The notes under the pieces were generated by a model. It was given only the letters and a program-made list of their open reading frames with translations. It did no database searches and was not told the origin of the DNA. Source: an uncultured Bacteroidales bacterium (GTDB lineage Bacteria > Bacteroidota > Bacteroidia > Bacteroidales > Paludibacteraceae). From it: a stretch of DNA of 56,081 nucleotides. The stretch covers positions 1-56,081 of the forward strand of contig CAKVBV010000005.1 of the NCBI GenBank assembly GCA_934725535.1, read 5' to 3'. This document shows positions 23,144-32,400 of the stretch, in pieces (position 1 is the stretch's first letter; each line of letters begins with the position of its first letter). A program made the translations under genes and the position numbers.

Positions 23144-25714
23144 ATGGCAAAACGAATCACCAAGCCCACCCGCACCACTGCGGGCGATACAGATACGAAA
23201 CCCATTCGCGTAGAGAGCGCACACAAGATGACCGCGAGTGAGTTCCTCAAAACATCCCGCGACATATTCCATAGCACACGTTTCCGCCTCATAGTGGGTA
23301 TTGTGCTGCTGGCAATGGCGTTGATGCTGCTCATCGCCTATATCAGTTTCTTCTTCACGGGTGCCAACGACTACTCTATCATAGAGCACGCCGCCGACCG
23401 CCGCGCGATGCGTGCAGGCATCACCAACGCATTGGGGCTGCCCGGGGCGGTGATATCAAGCGGACTAATTGATGGTGCCTTTGGCATTATTGTCCTTTTG
23501 CCCATTCTTGCCTTGGGTGTCTATGCCGCACGATTGCTCTTTGAGTTCCCCCTCAAACGTTGGAAACTGCTGTTTATCACGCTGTTCGGACTCCTGTGGG
23601 GCTCTGTTGTCTTGGGCTTTGCACAGCAGATGACGGGCATCGATTCCTTCTTCCGCTGGGGCGGTGCGCACGGTCAAATCATCTCCGAGTGGGCGACCTC
23701 CTACATCCAATGGTTGGGACTTCTGCTCATTCTGGCGGTCGTCCTCGTGATATTTCTCATCGTCATCGACCGTCATTTTGTGGACAACTGCCGCCGTTTC
23801 GGACAATGGTGCAAGCATCTCTTTGCGCGTAAGCCGAAGCCCCAAGAAGAGCAGGAAAGTACTGATGTTCAAGAAGATACAGACGACACACCTATAGAGA
23901 TACAGATAGAGCCCAACGGCGAGGACACCAACGGGAATACCATCACCATTGACATTCCCGATGCAGAAAATTCCGTTGCGGATACCGCTCCCGCGGGCGG
24001 GATTACCGTCACCATTGAGAATACACACACGCCTGATGACCTTCCGGAAGAGCCTTCTGAGCCTGAGTCAGAAGACGAGACGGGCGATGCTCCCCTCGAC
24101 ATCGAGGAGCCGCAAGACGTGGAACTCAGCGAGCAAGACCCTGATTTTCTGCTACATAAACTCGGTCCCTACGACCCGCGCAAGGACCTCGAGAACTACC
24201 ATTTCCCGCCCCTGAACCTCCTCAAGGTCTATGACAACGAGACCGCGCCCGTCATCAACCAGGACGAGCAGCAGGCGAATGCCAACCGCATAGTGACCAC
24301 CCTGCGCAACTTCGGAATCGAAATCGAGAGCATCAAAGCCACCGTCGGACCTACTGTCACGCTCTACGAGTTGGTCCCCAAGGCGGGCATCAAGATATCG
24401 AAGATAGCCAACCTCGAGAACGACATCATGCTCTCGCTGTCCGCCACGGGCATCCGTATCATCGCCCCCATGCCGGGCAAGGGGACCATCGGCATCGAGG
24501 TGCCCAACGAAAAGCCGCAGACCGTGAGCATGCACTCGGTGATAGCGTCCAAACGCTTTCAGGACGAGCAGAAGATGCGCCTGCCCATCGCCATCGGCCG
24601 CACCATCACCAACGAGGTCTTCCTCTTCGACCTCGCCAAGACGCCGCACCTCCTCGTGGCAGGTGCCACGGGTCAGGGTAAGTCGGTGGCTATCAACGCC
24701 ATACTCACTTCGCTGCTCTACAAGAAACACCCCGCGGAACTCAAACTGGTCTTGGTGGACCCCAAGATGGTCGAGTTCTCCCCCTACAAGGAACTCTACC
24801 GCCACTACCTCGCCGCCATGCCCGACGTGGAGGAGAAGGACATCATCATCACCGACTGCGACAAGGTGATTAACACCCTCAACTCCCTCGTCATCGAGAT
24901 GGAGAACCGCTACAAACTCCTCATGGACGCCGGTGTGCGCAACCTCGAGGACTACAACGACAAGTTTGTCAAGCGCCGCCTGAACCCCGAGAAACTCGTG
25001 GCGGACTCGCTCCATCACCGCTATCTGCCTTATATTGTGATAGTTATCGACGAGTACGGCGACTTTATCATGCAGGCGGGCAAGCAGGTGGAGACGCCTA
25101 TCGCCCGCATCACACAGAAGGCGCGTGCCGTGGGAATGCACATGATTCTCGCCACCCAACGCCCGTCCGTGAACATTGTCACGGGTGTCATCAAGGCGAA
25201 TATCCCGACCCGTATCGCGCTGCGCACGCAGTCCGTCATCGACTCGCGCACCGTCCTCGACGCCAAGGGAGCCGAGCAACTCATCGGTCGCGGCGACATG
25301 CTCTACGCCGGCAACGGCAACATCACCCGTATCCAATGCGCCTTCGTGGACACCCCCGAGGTGGACGCCATCGTGGATTACATCAAGGACGAGCAGCACT
25401 ACTTCGAACCGTACCAACTGCCCGAGTATATCCCTGAGGGTCAGGAAGATGCAGTCACCCCGGGCAGCGTAGATATGAAACGTCTCGACCCCATGTTTGC
25501 CGACGTGGCGCGCTACGTGGTCGCCAAGCAGGAGGGATCCACTTCGCGCCTGCAACGGGCATTCGAGATTGGCTACAACCGTGCGGGCAAACTGTCCGAC
25601 CAACTCGAAGCCGCGGGCATTGTCGGTCCCAACAAGGGTCCCAAAGGGCGCGATGTGCTGATTCAGGACATGGACATGCTCGAGCAGAAACTGCAGGAAC
25701 TCGGTGCTGTCTAA
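23144..25714 (+). CDS. ftsK: DNA translocase FtsK
   Basis: Septal DNA pump that clears chromosome termini and helps XerCD resolve dimers. The 856 residues comprise four N-terminal membrane helices (about 48-215), an acidic linker (about 235-340), and the motor domain with Walker A GATGQGKSVAINAIL, VDPKMVEFSPYKEL, Walker B IVIVIDEYGDF and LATQRPSVNIVTGVIKANIPTRIA. The C-terminal winged-helix gamma domain (QRAFEIGYNRAGKLSDQLEAAGIVG) reads KOPS-like sites. Length is normal for the group. lolA and trxB follow, as in Bacteroides. Confidence 0.95.
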   Translation: MAKRITKPTRTTAGDTDTKPIRVESAHKMTASEFLKTSRDIFHSTRFRLIVGIVLLAMALMLLIAYISFFFTGANDYSIIEHAADRRAMRAGITNALGLPGAVISSGLIDGAFGIIVLLPILALGVYAARLLFEFPLKRWKLLFITLFGLLWGSVVLGFAQQMTGIDSFFRWGGAHGQIISEWATSYIQWLGLLLILAVVLVIFLIVIDRHFVDNCRRFGQWCKHLFARKPKPQEEQESTDVQEDTDDTPIEIQIEPNGEDTNGNTITIDIPDAENSVADTAPAGGITVTIENTHTPDDLPEEPSEPESEDETGDAPLDIEEPQDVELSEQDPDFLLHKLGPYDPRKDLENYHFPPLNLLKVYDNETAPVINQDEQQANANRIVTTLRNFGIEIESIKATVGPTVTLYELVPKAGIKISKIANLENDIMLSLSATGIRIIAPMPGKGTIGIEVPNEKPQTVSMHSVIASKRFQDEQKMRLPIAIGRTITNEVFLFDLAKTPHLLVAGATGQGKSVAINAILTSLLYKKHPAELKLVLVDPKMVEFSPYKELYRHYLAAMPDVEEKDIIITDCDKVINTLNSLVIEMENRYKLLMDAGVRNLEDYNDKFVKRRLNPEKLVADSLHHRYLPYIVIVIDEYGDFIMQAGKQVETPIARITQKARAVGMHMILATQRPSVNIVTGVIKANIPTRIALRTQSVIDSRTVLDAKGAEQLIGRGDMLYAGNGNITRIQCAFVDTPEVDAIVDYIKDEQHYFEPYQLPEYIPEGQEDAVTPGSVDMKRLDPMFADVARYVVAKQEGSTSRLQRAFEIGYNRAGKLSDQLEAAGIVGPNKGPKGRDVLIQDMDMLEQKLQELGAV

Positions 25715-25768
25715 TTAAATAAGGTATCCCTCACCATGTTACTTGTAGTAGAATACCCGCTTTGTTGA

Positions 25769-25797
25769 GCCCCCTCTCTGAGGGGGTTGGGGGAGTC
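25769..25797 (+). repeat. C/G palindromic element, intergenic copy
   Basis: CCCCCTCTCTGAGGGGG core followed by TTGGGGGAGTC. It lies between ftsK and the LolA-like gene. This copy shows the element outside a gene. Confidence 0.82.
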
Positions 25798-25844
25798 TCT
25801 TAAATAAAGTCAACACCTCCCCGCGTTTTTGTCGGGTCAAACAG

Positions 25845-25888
25845 CAAGGGATACGCAACCCATGCGCAAGGGATAGGCAACGGATAGA
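25845..25888. repeat. 11-nt periodic array (CAAGGGATRCG type)
   Basis: CAAGGGATACG, CAACCCATGCG, CAAGGGATAGG, CAACGGATAGA, upstream of the LolA-like gene. Closely matches the array at 19375. Confidence 0.8.
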
Positions 25889-25912
25889 ATATAAACAATA
25901 ATAAAACAAACA

Positions 25913-26584
25913 ATGAGTGCAATAAATAATATCATACAGTATCTAACTCCAAACTCCCCCTCCTTGAGGGGGTTGGGAGGAGTCCATCCCTCTTTGCGCA
26001 AGGTTCTTGGGGGAGTTCTGCTACTTTTCTGCCTGTCAGCCAACGCCTCCACCCTCCCCGCGCTCTTATCCGCGTTGGAGGACAAGACGCTCTGCTCGGA
26101 CTTCACCATTACCGTCACCGACGACCAGTCGCAACCCATGACCTACTCGGGCACACTCACCATGCACGGCAGGCTGTTCCTTCTGTCGATGTGGGCTATC
26201 GAAACGGCTTACGACGGGCAGACTTTCTATATGTACAGCGCAGATTCTGAGGAACTTACGCTCTCAACGCCCACCGAGGAGGAGTTACTCCAGACCAACC
26301 CTTTCCTCTACGCCAAGGCACTTGTCCCCGTCTGCAAGGTGGACGAAAAAGTCCTTTCGGGCAAAGGGCAGACCCTCATCACCCTCACCCCCAACGACCT
26401 GTCGGCGGGCATCGCGCGTTTCGTGTTCAAGGTCGAAACCGCCACCTTGCTCCCCTTGTCGGTAGAACTCCGCGAGACCACAGGCAGGACCACCTCGCTC
26501 CGCCTCACCAATCCCGCGTACATCACTGACCCACAGTCGTTTACTATCGAAAAGCCCGACGCCTTTCTCAACGATTTAAGATAA
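25913..26584 (+). CDS. lolA: LolA-like outer-membrane lipoprotein carrier with repeat-derived N-terminus
   Basis: A 223-residue exported protein of the LolA fold (periplasmic chaperone moving lipoproteins to the outer membrane). The mature part starts after VLLLFCLSANAS and has the LolA pattern FTITVTDDQSQPMTYSGTL, MHGRLFLLSM, TAYDGQTFYMYSADSEELTL and NPFLYAKAL. The ftsK-lolA-trxB order supports this. Residues 1-31 precede the hydrophobic core of the signal peptide and are mostly encoded by one clear palindromic element (25953-25984, SPSLRGLGGV) and a decayed second one. A later start is not obvious, since GTG/TTG codons near 26000 would leave a short n-region. Confidence 0.82.
   Translation: MSAINNIIQYLTPNSPSLRGLGGVHPSLRKVLGGVLLLFCLSANASTLPALLSALEDKTLCSDFTITVTDDQSQPMTYSGTLTMHGRLFLLSMWAIETAYDGQTFYMYSADSEELTLSTPTEEELLQTNPFLYAKALVPVCKVDEKVLSGKGQTLITLTPNDLSAGIARFVFKVETATLLPLSVELRETTGRTTSLRLTNPAYITDPQSFTIEKPDAFLNDLR
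25953..25984 (+). repeat. In-frame C/G palindromic element in lolA
   Basis: Outer arms GACTCC/ACTCC-like and GGAGT, inner arms CCCCCTC and GAGGGGG. A decayed relative follows at about 25986-26016. Encodes NSPSLRGLGGV. Confidence 0.8.
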
Positions 26585-26627
26585 CAATCACCCCACCCAC
26601 AAGCATAAAATCCAAATAAAATATAGC

Positions 26628-27614
26628 ATGAACACCGCAACTTCAGACTCCGTTTTGCAGTCCCCCTCTCTGAGGGGGTCGGGGGAGTCGTCAACAAAAT
26701 GTTTAATCATCGGCTCCGGACCTGCGGGCTACACCGCCGCCATCTACGCCTCGCGCGCTAACCTCCACCCTGTCCTCTTCGAGGGCATGCAGGTGGGCGG
26801 ACAACTCATGATTACCACCGAAGTGGAGAATTTCCCGGGCTACCCCGATGGTGTCGAACCCTTTCAGATGATGGACGACATGCGTCGTCAGGCGGAACGT
26901 TTTGGCGCAGACATACGTGCGGGCGTGGTTACCAAAGTGGACTTCAGCACCTCGCCCAAGCGTGTGCAGATTGACGACAACGAGTGGTGGACCGCCGACA
27001 CGGTCATCATCGCCACGGGCGCGAGTGCCAAGTTCCTCGGCATACAGTCCGAAGAGGACTACAAGGGGCGCGGAGTCTCGGCGTGCGCTACGTGCGACGG
27101 GTTCTTCTACCGCAAAAAGACGGTGGCTGTCGTAGGCGGCGGCGACACGGCGTGCGAGGAAGCGTCCTACCTCGCGGGCTTGTGCGAAAAGGTCTATATG
27201 ATTGTCCGCAAACCCTACCTGCGCGCCTCCGACATCATGCAGAAGCGTGTGCTGGAGAATCCGAAAATCGAAGTGCTCTTCGAGTGCAACACCCTGCGCC
27301 TCACGGGCGAGGACAAGGTGCACGGCGCAGACCTTATATATAAGAAGGGCACGCCCGACGAGCAACTCCGCCATATAGATATTGAGGGTTTCTTCCTCGC
27401 CATCGGGCATCGTCCCAACACGGATTTGTTTGCCGAATACTTGAACCGTGATGCCGAAGGCTACATCATTGTGGACGCCGACAGCCCACGCACGAATGTG
27501 CCGGGTGTCTTTGCCGCAGGCGATTGTGCCGACCCGCACTACCGCCAAGCCATCGTCGCCGCCGCCTCCGGCTGCAAAGCCGCCATGGACGCCGACCGCT
27601 TCCTAAGCAAATAA
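26628..27614 (+). CDS. trxB: Thioredoxin reductase with repeat-derived N-terminal extension
   Basis: FAD/NADPH flavoprotein that reduces thioredoxin. The 328 residues show the FAD site CLIIGSGPAGYTAAIYASRA (about 25-44), the redox pair SACATCDGF (Cys153, Cys156), the NADPH loop VGGGDTACEEA and the C-terminal GVFAAGDCADPHYRQA. Relatives begin a few residues before CLIIGSG. Here about 22 extra residues (MNTATSDSVLQSPSLRGSGESS) precede it, with SPSLRGSGES encoded by a palindromic element at 26661-26686. The TAA stop is the left end of a candidate MITE. Confidence 0.95.
   Translation: MNTATSDSVLQSPSLRGSGESSTKCLIIGSGPAGYTAAIYASRANLHPVLFEGMQVGGQLMITTEVENFPGYPDGVEPFQMMDDMRRQAERFGADIRAGVVTKVDFSTSPKRVQIDDNEWWTADTVIIATGASAKFLGIQSEEDYKGRGVSACATCDGFFYRKKTVAVVGGGDTACEEASYLAGLCEKVYMIVRKPYLRASDIMQKRVLENPKIEVLFECNTLRLTGEDKVHGADLIYKKGTPDEQLRHIDIEGFFLAIGHRPNTDLFAEYLNRDAEGYIIVDADSPRTNVPGVFAAGDCADPHYRQAIVAAASGCKAAMDADRFLSK
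26661..26686 (+). repeat. In-frame C/G palindromic element in trxB
   Basis: CCCCCTCTCTGAGGGGG core then TCGGGGGA, at codons 12-20. Confidence 0.82.
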
Positions 27615-27809
27615 GGGGACTTCTATAAATTGCTTTGCATGTATTTGGGGTGATATTTTGAGCAGATTGTGGTGCAGAGGGAGGGCGCAATGCGGGCATT
27701 GTAACCGACCGATAAACCACAAGATGCCAAAATAGCGACCAAATACAGCAAAAGAAGTCTATTTATATATTTGGTGTATTTTGTTTTTGGGAATTTATAG
27801 AAGTCCCCT
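27614..27809. mobile_element. Candidate MITE with 18-bp terminal inverted repeats
   Basis: Perfect inverted termini AGGGGACTTCTATAAATT at 27614-27631 and 27792-27809, each flanked by TA (27612-27613 and 27810-27811), as expected for a TA target duplication. Inside each end is a second, imperfect inverted match (TATTTGG, then a CTATTTTG-like block). The 196-bp element has no coding capacity, so a transposase would have to act from elsewhere. It lies between the convergent trxB and yifB, with its first base inside the trxB stop codon. Confidence 0.65.
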
Positions 27810-27814
27810 TACCA

Positions 27815-29395
27815 TTAGAAATACCTGCTCTCCCTATCCAGATTCCGATAGGAAATAGCCTCCGTGAGGTGCCGTGGTTGAATGTCCGCACTGTTGTCTA
27901 TATCGGCAATGGTGCGGGCTACTTTCAGTATGCGGTCATAAGCGCGTGCCGACAGGCCCATCTTGCTCATCGCAAAACTCAGCAATCTGTCACAATCCGC
28001 CGACAGTTGGCAGAACGTCCGCAACATCTTCGGCGTCATCTGCGCATTGCAATGCACAGGCACCTCCGCCGTTTGGTTGTATGCTTCAAAGCGTTTCCGC
28101 TGTATCTCCCGTGTCCTGACCACGCGTTCCCGCATAGCCGCACTGCTCTCGCCGGGCTCCATACTGCGCAGTTGCTCATAAGGTACCGCCTGTATATCGC
28201 ATTGAATATCAATCCTATCCAACAGCGGACCCGATATGCGGCTCAGGTATCGCTGTATCTGCGCAGGGGTACACGTGCACGGGTGCGCGGGGTTGTTCTC
28301 CCCGTAATGCCCGCACGGACAGGGGTTCATGGCAGCCACCAACATAAACGACGCAGGGTATTCTACGCTCATCTTGGTCCTTGTCACACATATCCGCCTG
28401 TCTTCCAAAGGCTGGCGCATCACTTCCAGCGCAGAACGCTTGTACTCAGGCAGTTCGTCCAAGAACAGCACACCGTTGTGTGCCAGACTTATCTCCCCTG
28501 GTTTCGGGTTGCTCCCGCCCCCCACCAACGCCACATCCGTAACTGTATGGTGCGGACTGCGGAACGGTCTCCGCACGATGAGCGCAGCGGAACGCCCGTC
28601 TTGCTTGGGGTACTGCGTCATCATCCCCGACACCGAGTATATCTTCGTCGTCTCCAACGCCTCGCCCAACGTCAGCGGTGGCAGTATTGACGGCAACCGT
28701 TTCGCCATCATGCTCTTACCCGCCCCGGGAGGACCTATCATCAGTATGTTATGCCCCCCTGCGGCTGCCACTTCCATAGCGCGGCGGGTACTCTCCTGTC
28801 CGCGCACATCGGCGAAATCCAAGTCGCTCGGAAAGGCGTGCAATGCAAACTCCGCCGCTATATCCACCCGCACGGGCTCGAACTCTTGCGTACCGTTCAG
28901 CATACGCACCACGTCCAACAGGTGCCCCATGCCGTACACTTCTATTCCGCTTACCACAGCCGCCTCGCGGGCATTCTCTATGGGGACTATCACCCCTTTG
29001 AAACCTGCCTTCTGCGCTGCAAGGGCTATGGGCAACGCACCCTGTATCGGGTGCAACGAACCGTCCAGCGACAACTCGCCCATAATCAGGTATTGCCCTA
29101 ACAACCGCGTCTGCACATGCTCCTCTGCCGCCAGTATTCCCACTGCCAACGGCAAGTCATAAGCCGCACCTTCTTTCTTGATGTCGGCGGGTGCCATATT
29201 GATGGTCAGGGTATGCTTGGGTCTGCCGAAACCGTTCACGGTGATAGCGGACAAGATACGTTCACGGCTCTCCTTCACGGCGTTGTCGGGTAAGCCGACC
29301 AGCGTGAACTCATACCCCGCCACGGCGTGTACTTCTATTGTGATAATGACTGCGTCTATGCCTTGCAAGGCGGCACCGTAAGTTTTGATGAGCAT
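27815..29395 (-). CDS. YifB/ComM-family Mg-chelatase-like AAA+ ATPase
   Basis: A 526-residue AAA+ protein. The N-terminal LonC-like domain begins MLIKTYGAALQGIDAVIITIEV and includes FTLVGLPDNAVKESRERI. The AAA+ core has Walker A GPPGAGKSMMAKRLPSILPP, Walker B GVLFLDELPE and NPCPCGHYG. ComM, the studied relative, is a helicase that promotes branch migration during natural transformation; others have no known role. It lies 27 nt below tamB on the same strand, so it is probably co-transcribed. Confidence 0.92.
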   Translation of the reverse strand: MLIKTYGAALQGIDAVIITIEVHAVAGYEFTLVGLPDNAVKESRERILSAITVNGFGRPKHTLTINMAPADIKKEGAAYDLPLAVGILAAEEHVQTRLLGQYLIMGELSLDGSLHPIQGALPIALAAQKAGFKGVIVPIENAREAAVVSGIEVYGMGHLLDVVRMLNGTQEFEPVRVDIAAEFALHAFPSDLDFADVRGQESTRRAMEVAAAGGHNILMIGPPGAGKSMMAKRLPSILPPLTLGEALETTKIYSVSGMMTQYPKQDGRSAALIVRRPFRSPHHTVTDVALVGGGSNPKPGEISLAHNGVLFLDELPEYKRSALEVMRQPLEDRRICVTRTKMSVEYPASFMLVAAMNPCPCGHYGENNPAHPCTCTPAQIQRYLSRISGPLLDRIDIQCDIQAVPYEQLRSMEPGESSAAMRERVVRTREIQRKRFEAYNQTAEVPVHCNAQMTPKMLRTFCQLSADCDRLLSFAMSKMGLSARAYDRILKVARTIADIDNSADIQPRHLTEAISYRNLDRESRYF

Positions 29396-29422
29396 GGTGA
29401 TAAGATTGTGTATATCAATATG

Positions 29423-32400
29423 TTATTTCTCTGTCGCAACGCTGTCCTGCGGCGTTGTCGTGCGGGTGCTGTCCTTCTTGTGTCGGGGTGTCCAGTTGAA
29501 GTCGTGCTTGAACACAAAGCCCACGCCCTGCACCGTATTCGCCTGCCGTAGCGAGTACTTGTCCACCGTATGCGTATAGGCTTTCAAACGCAGTTTCCCG
29601 TTCTCGGTCAGCATATACTCTATGTCAAGGTCACCGAAGAACGGACGGTTGCTCAGGTCATTGTAGCGGTACCCGAAGTTACCGTTTATCAGCAACTGGC
29701 TGACAGGATGTATTTGGAAGTTCGCCTCGTACTCCTGACTTGCCGTAGCCCCTTCGCCGTCCGTGCGGATATTGAAGCCCATGGTGAAGACGTCCGTCAG
29801 TTTGCTCAACCATGCGTTTATCTGCCCCGTGATAGTGGACGACAACAGCGAGTAGGTCTCGTTGAGCCCCACATTCTTGGTGTTCTGCAAATAATCAGGC
29901 GTATAGAACCTGTTGAATACCAACAGGTATATCACCTGACGCATCAGCATCTCGTTGGTGTTAATCATCGAGCGCACTTGGCTTTGCACCGACTCATCGG
30001 ACTGTGGCAGTTCTATCGCAAACGAGATGATAGGGTTGAACAATTGGTCTGTCATGTGGAGCACACAGTTCACCGGCACCGATGTCCTGTTGGTTGCCAA
30101 CTGCTCTATCTCGCTTCCGTAGAGGTCGCGCAGCGATGCCGTCAGGTGGTACTTGCCTGTAACGTCCACACTCGGTGAGGTCGGGTCACCGCTCCATATC
30201 ACACGGCTACCCTCTGCTATCTCGAAACTGCGGCGAACGATATTGCCAAGCGAGAACGTAAACGTACCCGACTGCAGGGTATAGGTGCCTAATAACTGCA
30301 CATCGCCAGTCCTGTCGTCATAGTTCAACTTCAGATTGCCTTCCCCGCGACCACGCAAACCGTCATCACCGCCCATGCGCAGGTTAATCTCTGCCTGCGG
30401 GGTTGCTTCCACTTGCAGCGAGAGCAGCACCCTTGTCGAACTCTTCTTCTCTGCCTTTGCCTGCTTTTCCGCGGGCTGTTGCAGCAGCCGCAGCAAGTCA
30501 TGGGTAGTCGTATCGGGCTGAACGAAATTGATAAACGAAGTGTTGGCGGCGGTACTGGCTGTGTTGATGCTCAGGTAGAACTTGGACTTTGATTCCGTTC
30601 GTGCATTCACACCGATACGGCACTCACGCTCGTCGCCCTGTATATCCACCGTTCCCGTGCCATACACCTTGCCGTAGAACATCGACTGCGGGTCATAAGG
30701 AAGGTTCAGAGCCAGCATCTTGTCCACGTTTGCCGTCATCTTGTAACGGAAATTCTCAAACTGTGTATGACTCAGCACGCCGTCAAACGTACCCTTGTGC
30801 CCTTCCTTGTCGTATAGTGTGATATGCGGAAAGCGTATGGATGTCGAGTCCATCAGCACCGAGTCCGAGAACATGAACGTCGCCCCTATCATCGGTACGG
30901 TCAGTTGTGCGTTCTTGCCGTACAGACCTGCCGTGATGTATGTCTCACGCTTATGTCCCCCTATGTGCAGGTTGCCGTAACCCAGTCCTTTGAGGTCAGA
31001 GAGTATTCCTTTGGTCCAGAAATTGACTATTGCAAGGTTCACGCTGTCGCACGCGATGTCCAGTTCCCAGTATCCCTCAGGTTTCACCAACCCGTCCACA
31101 TGGGCTATCGTATATTCCGTACTGTCTATCACATCGCCTGTGATGACCACCGTTTTGTTCTCCTTATCCAAGTGCGCCTCTGCCACAGCCCTGCCCAAAG
31201 GCACACCGTTCAGACCTGCATCGGGTATCGTAGCCTGTGCCTCGAACATAGGTTGGGAGAACAAACCGTATATCGTAGCCCAGCCTGTGGCTGCACCGTC
31301 CACAGACAGCGCATGCGCCACATTCGTGTACGAGAGCAGGTAGTTCACATTGATGTTCTCCAACGCCACATCTATCGAATCCGCCACACTCTTCGATGCC
31401 ATACCGTTGGCGCGGATTGACTGATGGCTTGTGCTCAGCCCGAAATGCTCCACCGCCAGTGTCTGGTCGGCAGCGGTATAGATGATATGTGCGTCCTCAA
31501 TACTCCACACCGAGTCATTCAGCACGATATTGCTCGGGTGGATATGTACGTCCCATATAGGACGGTTGGCATACTGCTGCAGCATGGTCGAAACACGTAT
31601 CACACCCTCGTTGCGGACACTGTCCGTATTGTCAAGCCGCACGGTAAGACCTATCACGTCATCCTTTGCGGTCATATCCAAATACGTCTTGACATCGCCA
31701 ATCTTTGCGGTCGTAGGGTTGTCCTGAGGCAGGTGGTTGAGTGCGTACACCGACAAGCCTATCCTGTTGTTCGCATTGTTTGCCGAAACGGTGATGTCCT
31801 GCATCGAAGCCTTTGCCCCTGCCAGACGGGGGATATATGCTTGCACACCGAACGCGTTCTCCGACTCGTGTACATGCCCTTTGATGGTCGGATATGACGG
31901 CAAGTGTACTCCAAGCCCAAGGGTCTCGGTTATCTTGTCCAAGTCTCGGAAATAGGCATAGAAGTCCAAGTCATTGGTATGCCGTTTCACCATCACATCA
32001 CTCTCTGCTGCGTGCAGCGACGGCAGGTACTGCCGCATAAACGCACGGTAGGTGGAGGGCAGAGTGTTATAGGTGAAATGTCCTGTAACACCTGCGGTCA
32101 GGTAATCCGATTGTATCTTCACTTGGTGCATAGGGCGACCCTTGTCCAATGTGTGGTCCACCTGCACCTTTATCTGTTCCATCGTCATCTCTTTCCCGCC
32201 GTTGCGCAACAGCAATGTGTCCACTATCACGTACCCCGTCATATTGTCCATCATCTGTGCCACGCTGCTGCCCGACGTGAATATGCTGACGTAGTTCATG
32301 GCTTCCACTTCCATATCTGGGTACTTCTCCAAGAGGTGCAACGCCCCCGGACGGAAGTGTTGTACCCGTGCTGCAAGGTCTATCCGGGTATCGGCTTCCG

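Noticed and set aside
24152..25603. 483-codon open frame antisense to ftsK
   Set aside because: Shadow frame, rich in His, Val and Asp, with no known motif, opposite the intact FtsK motor.
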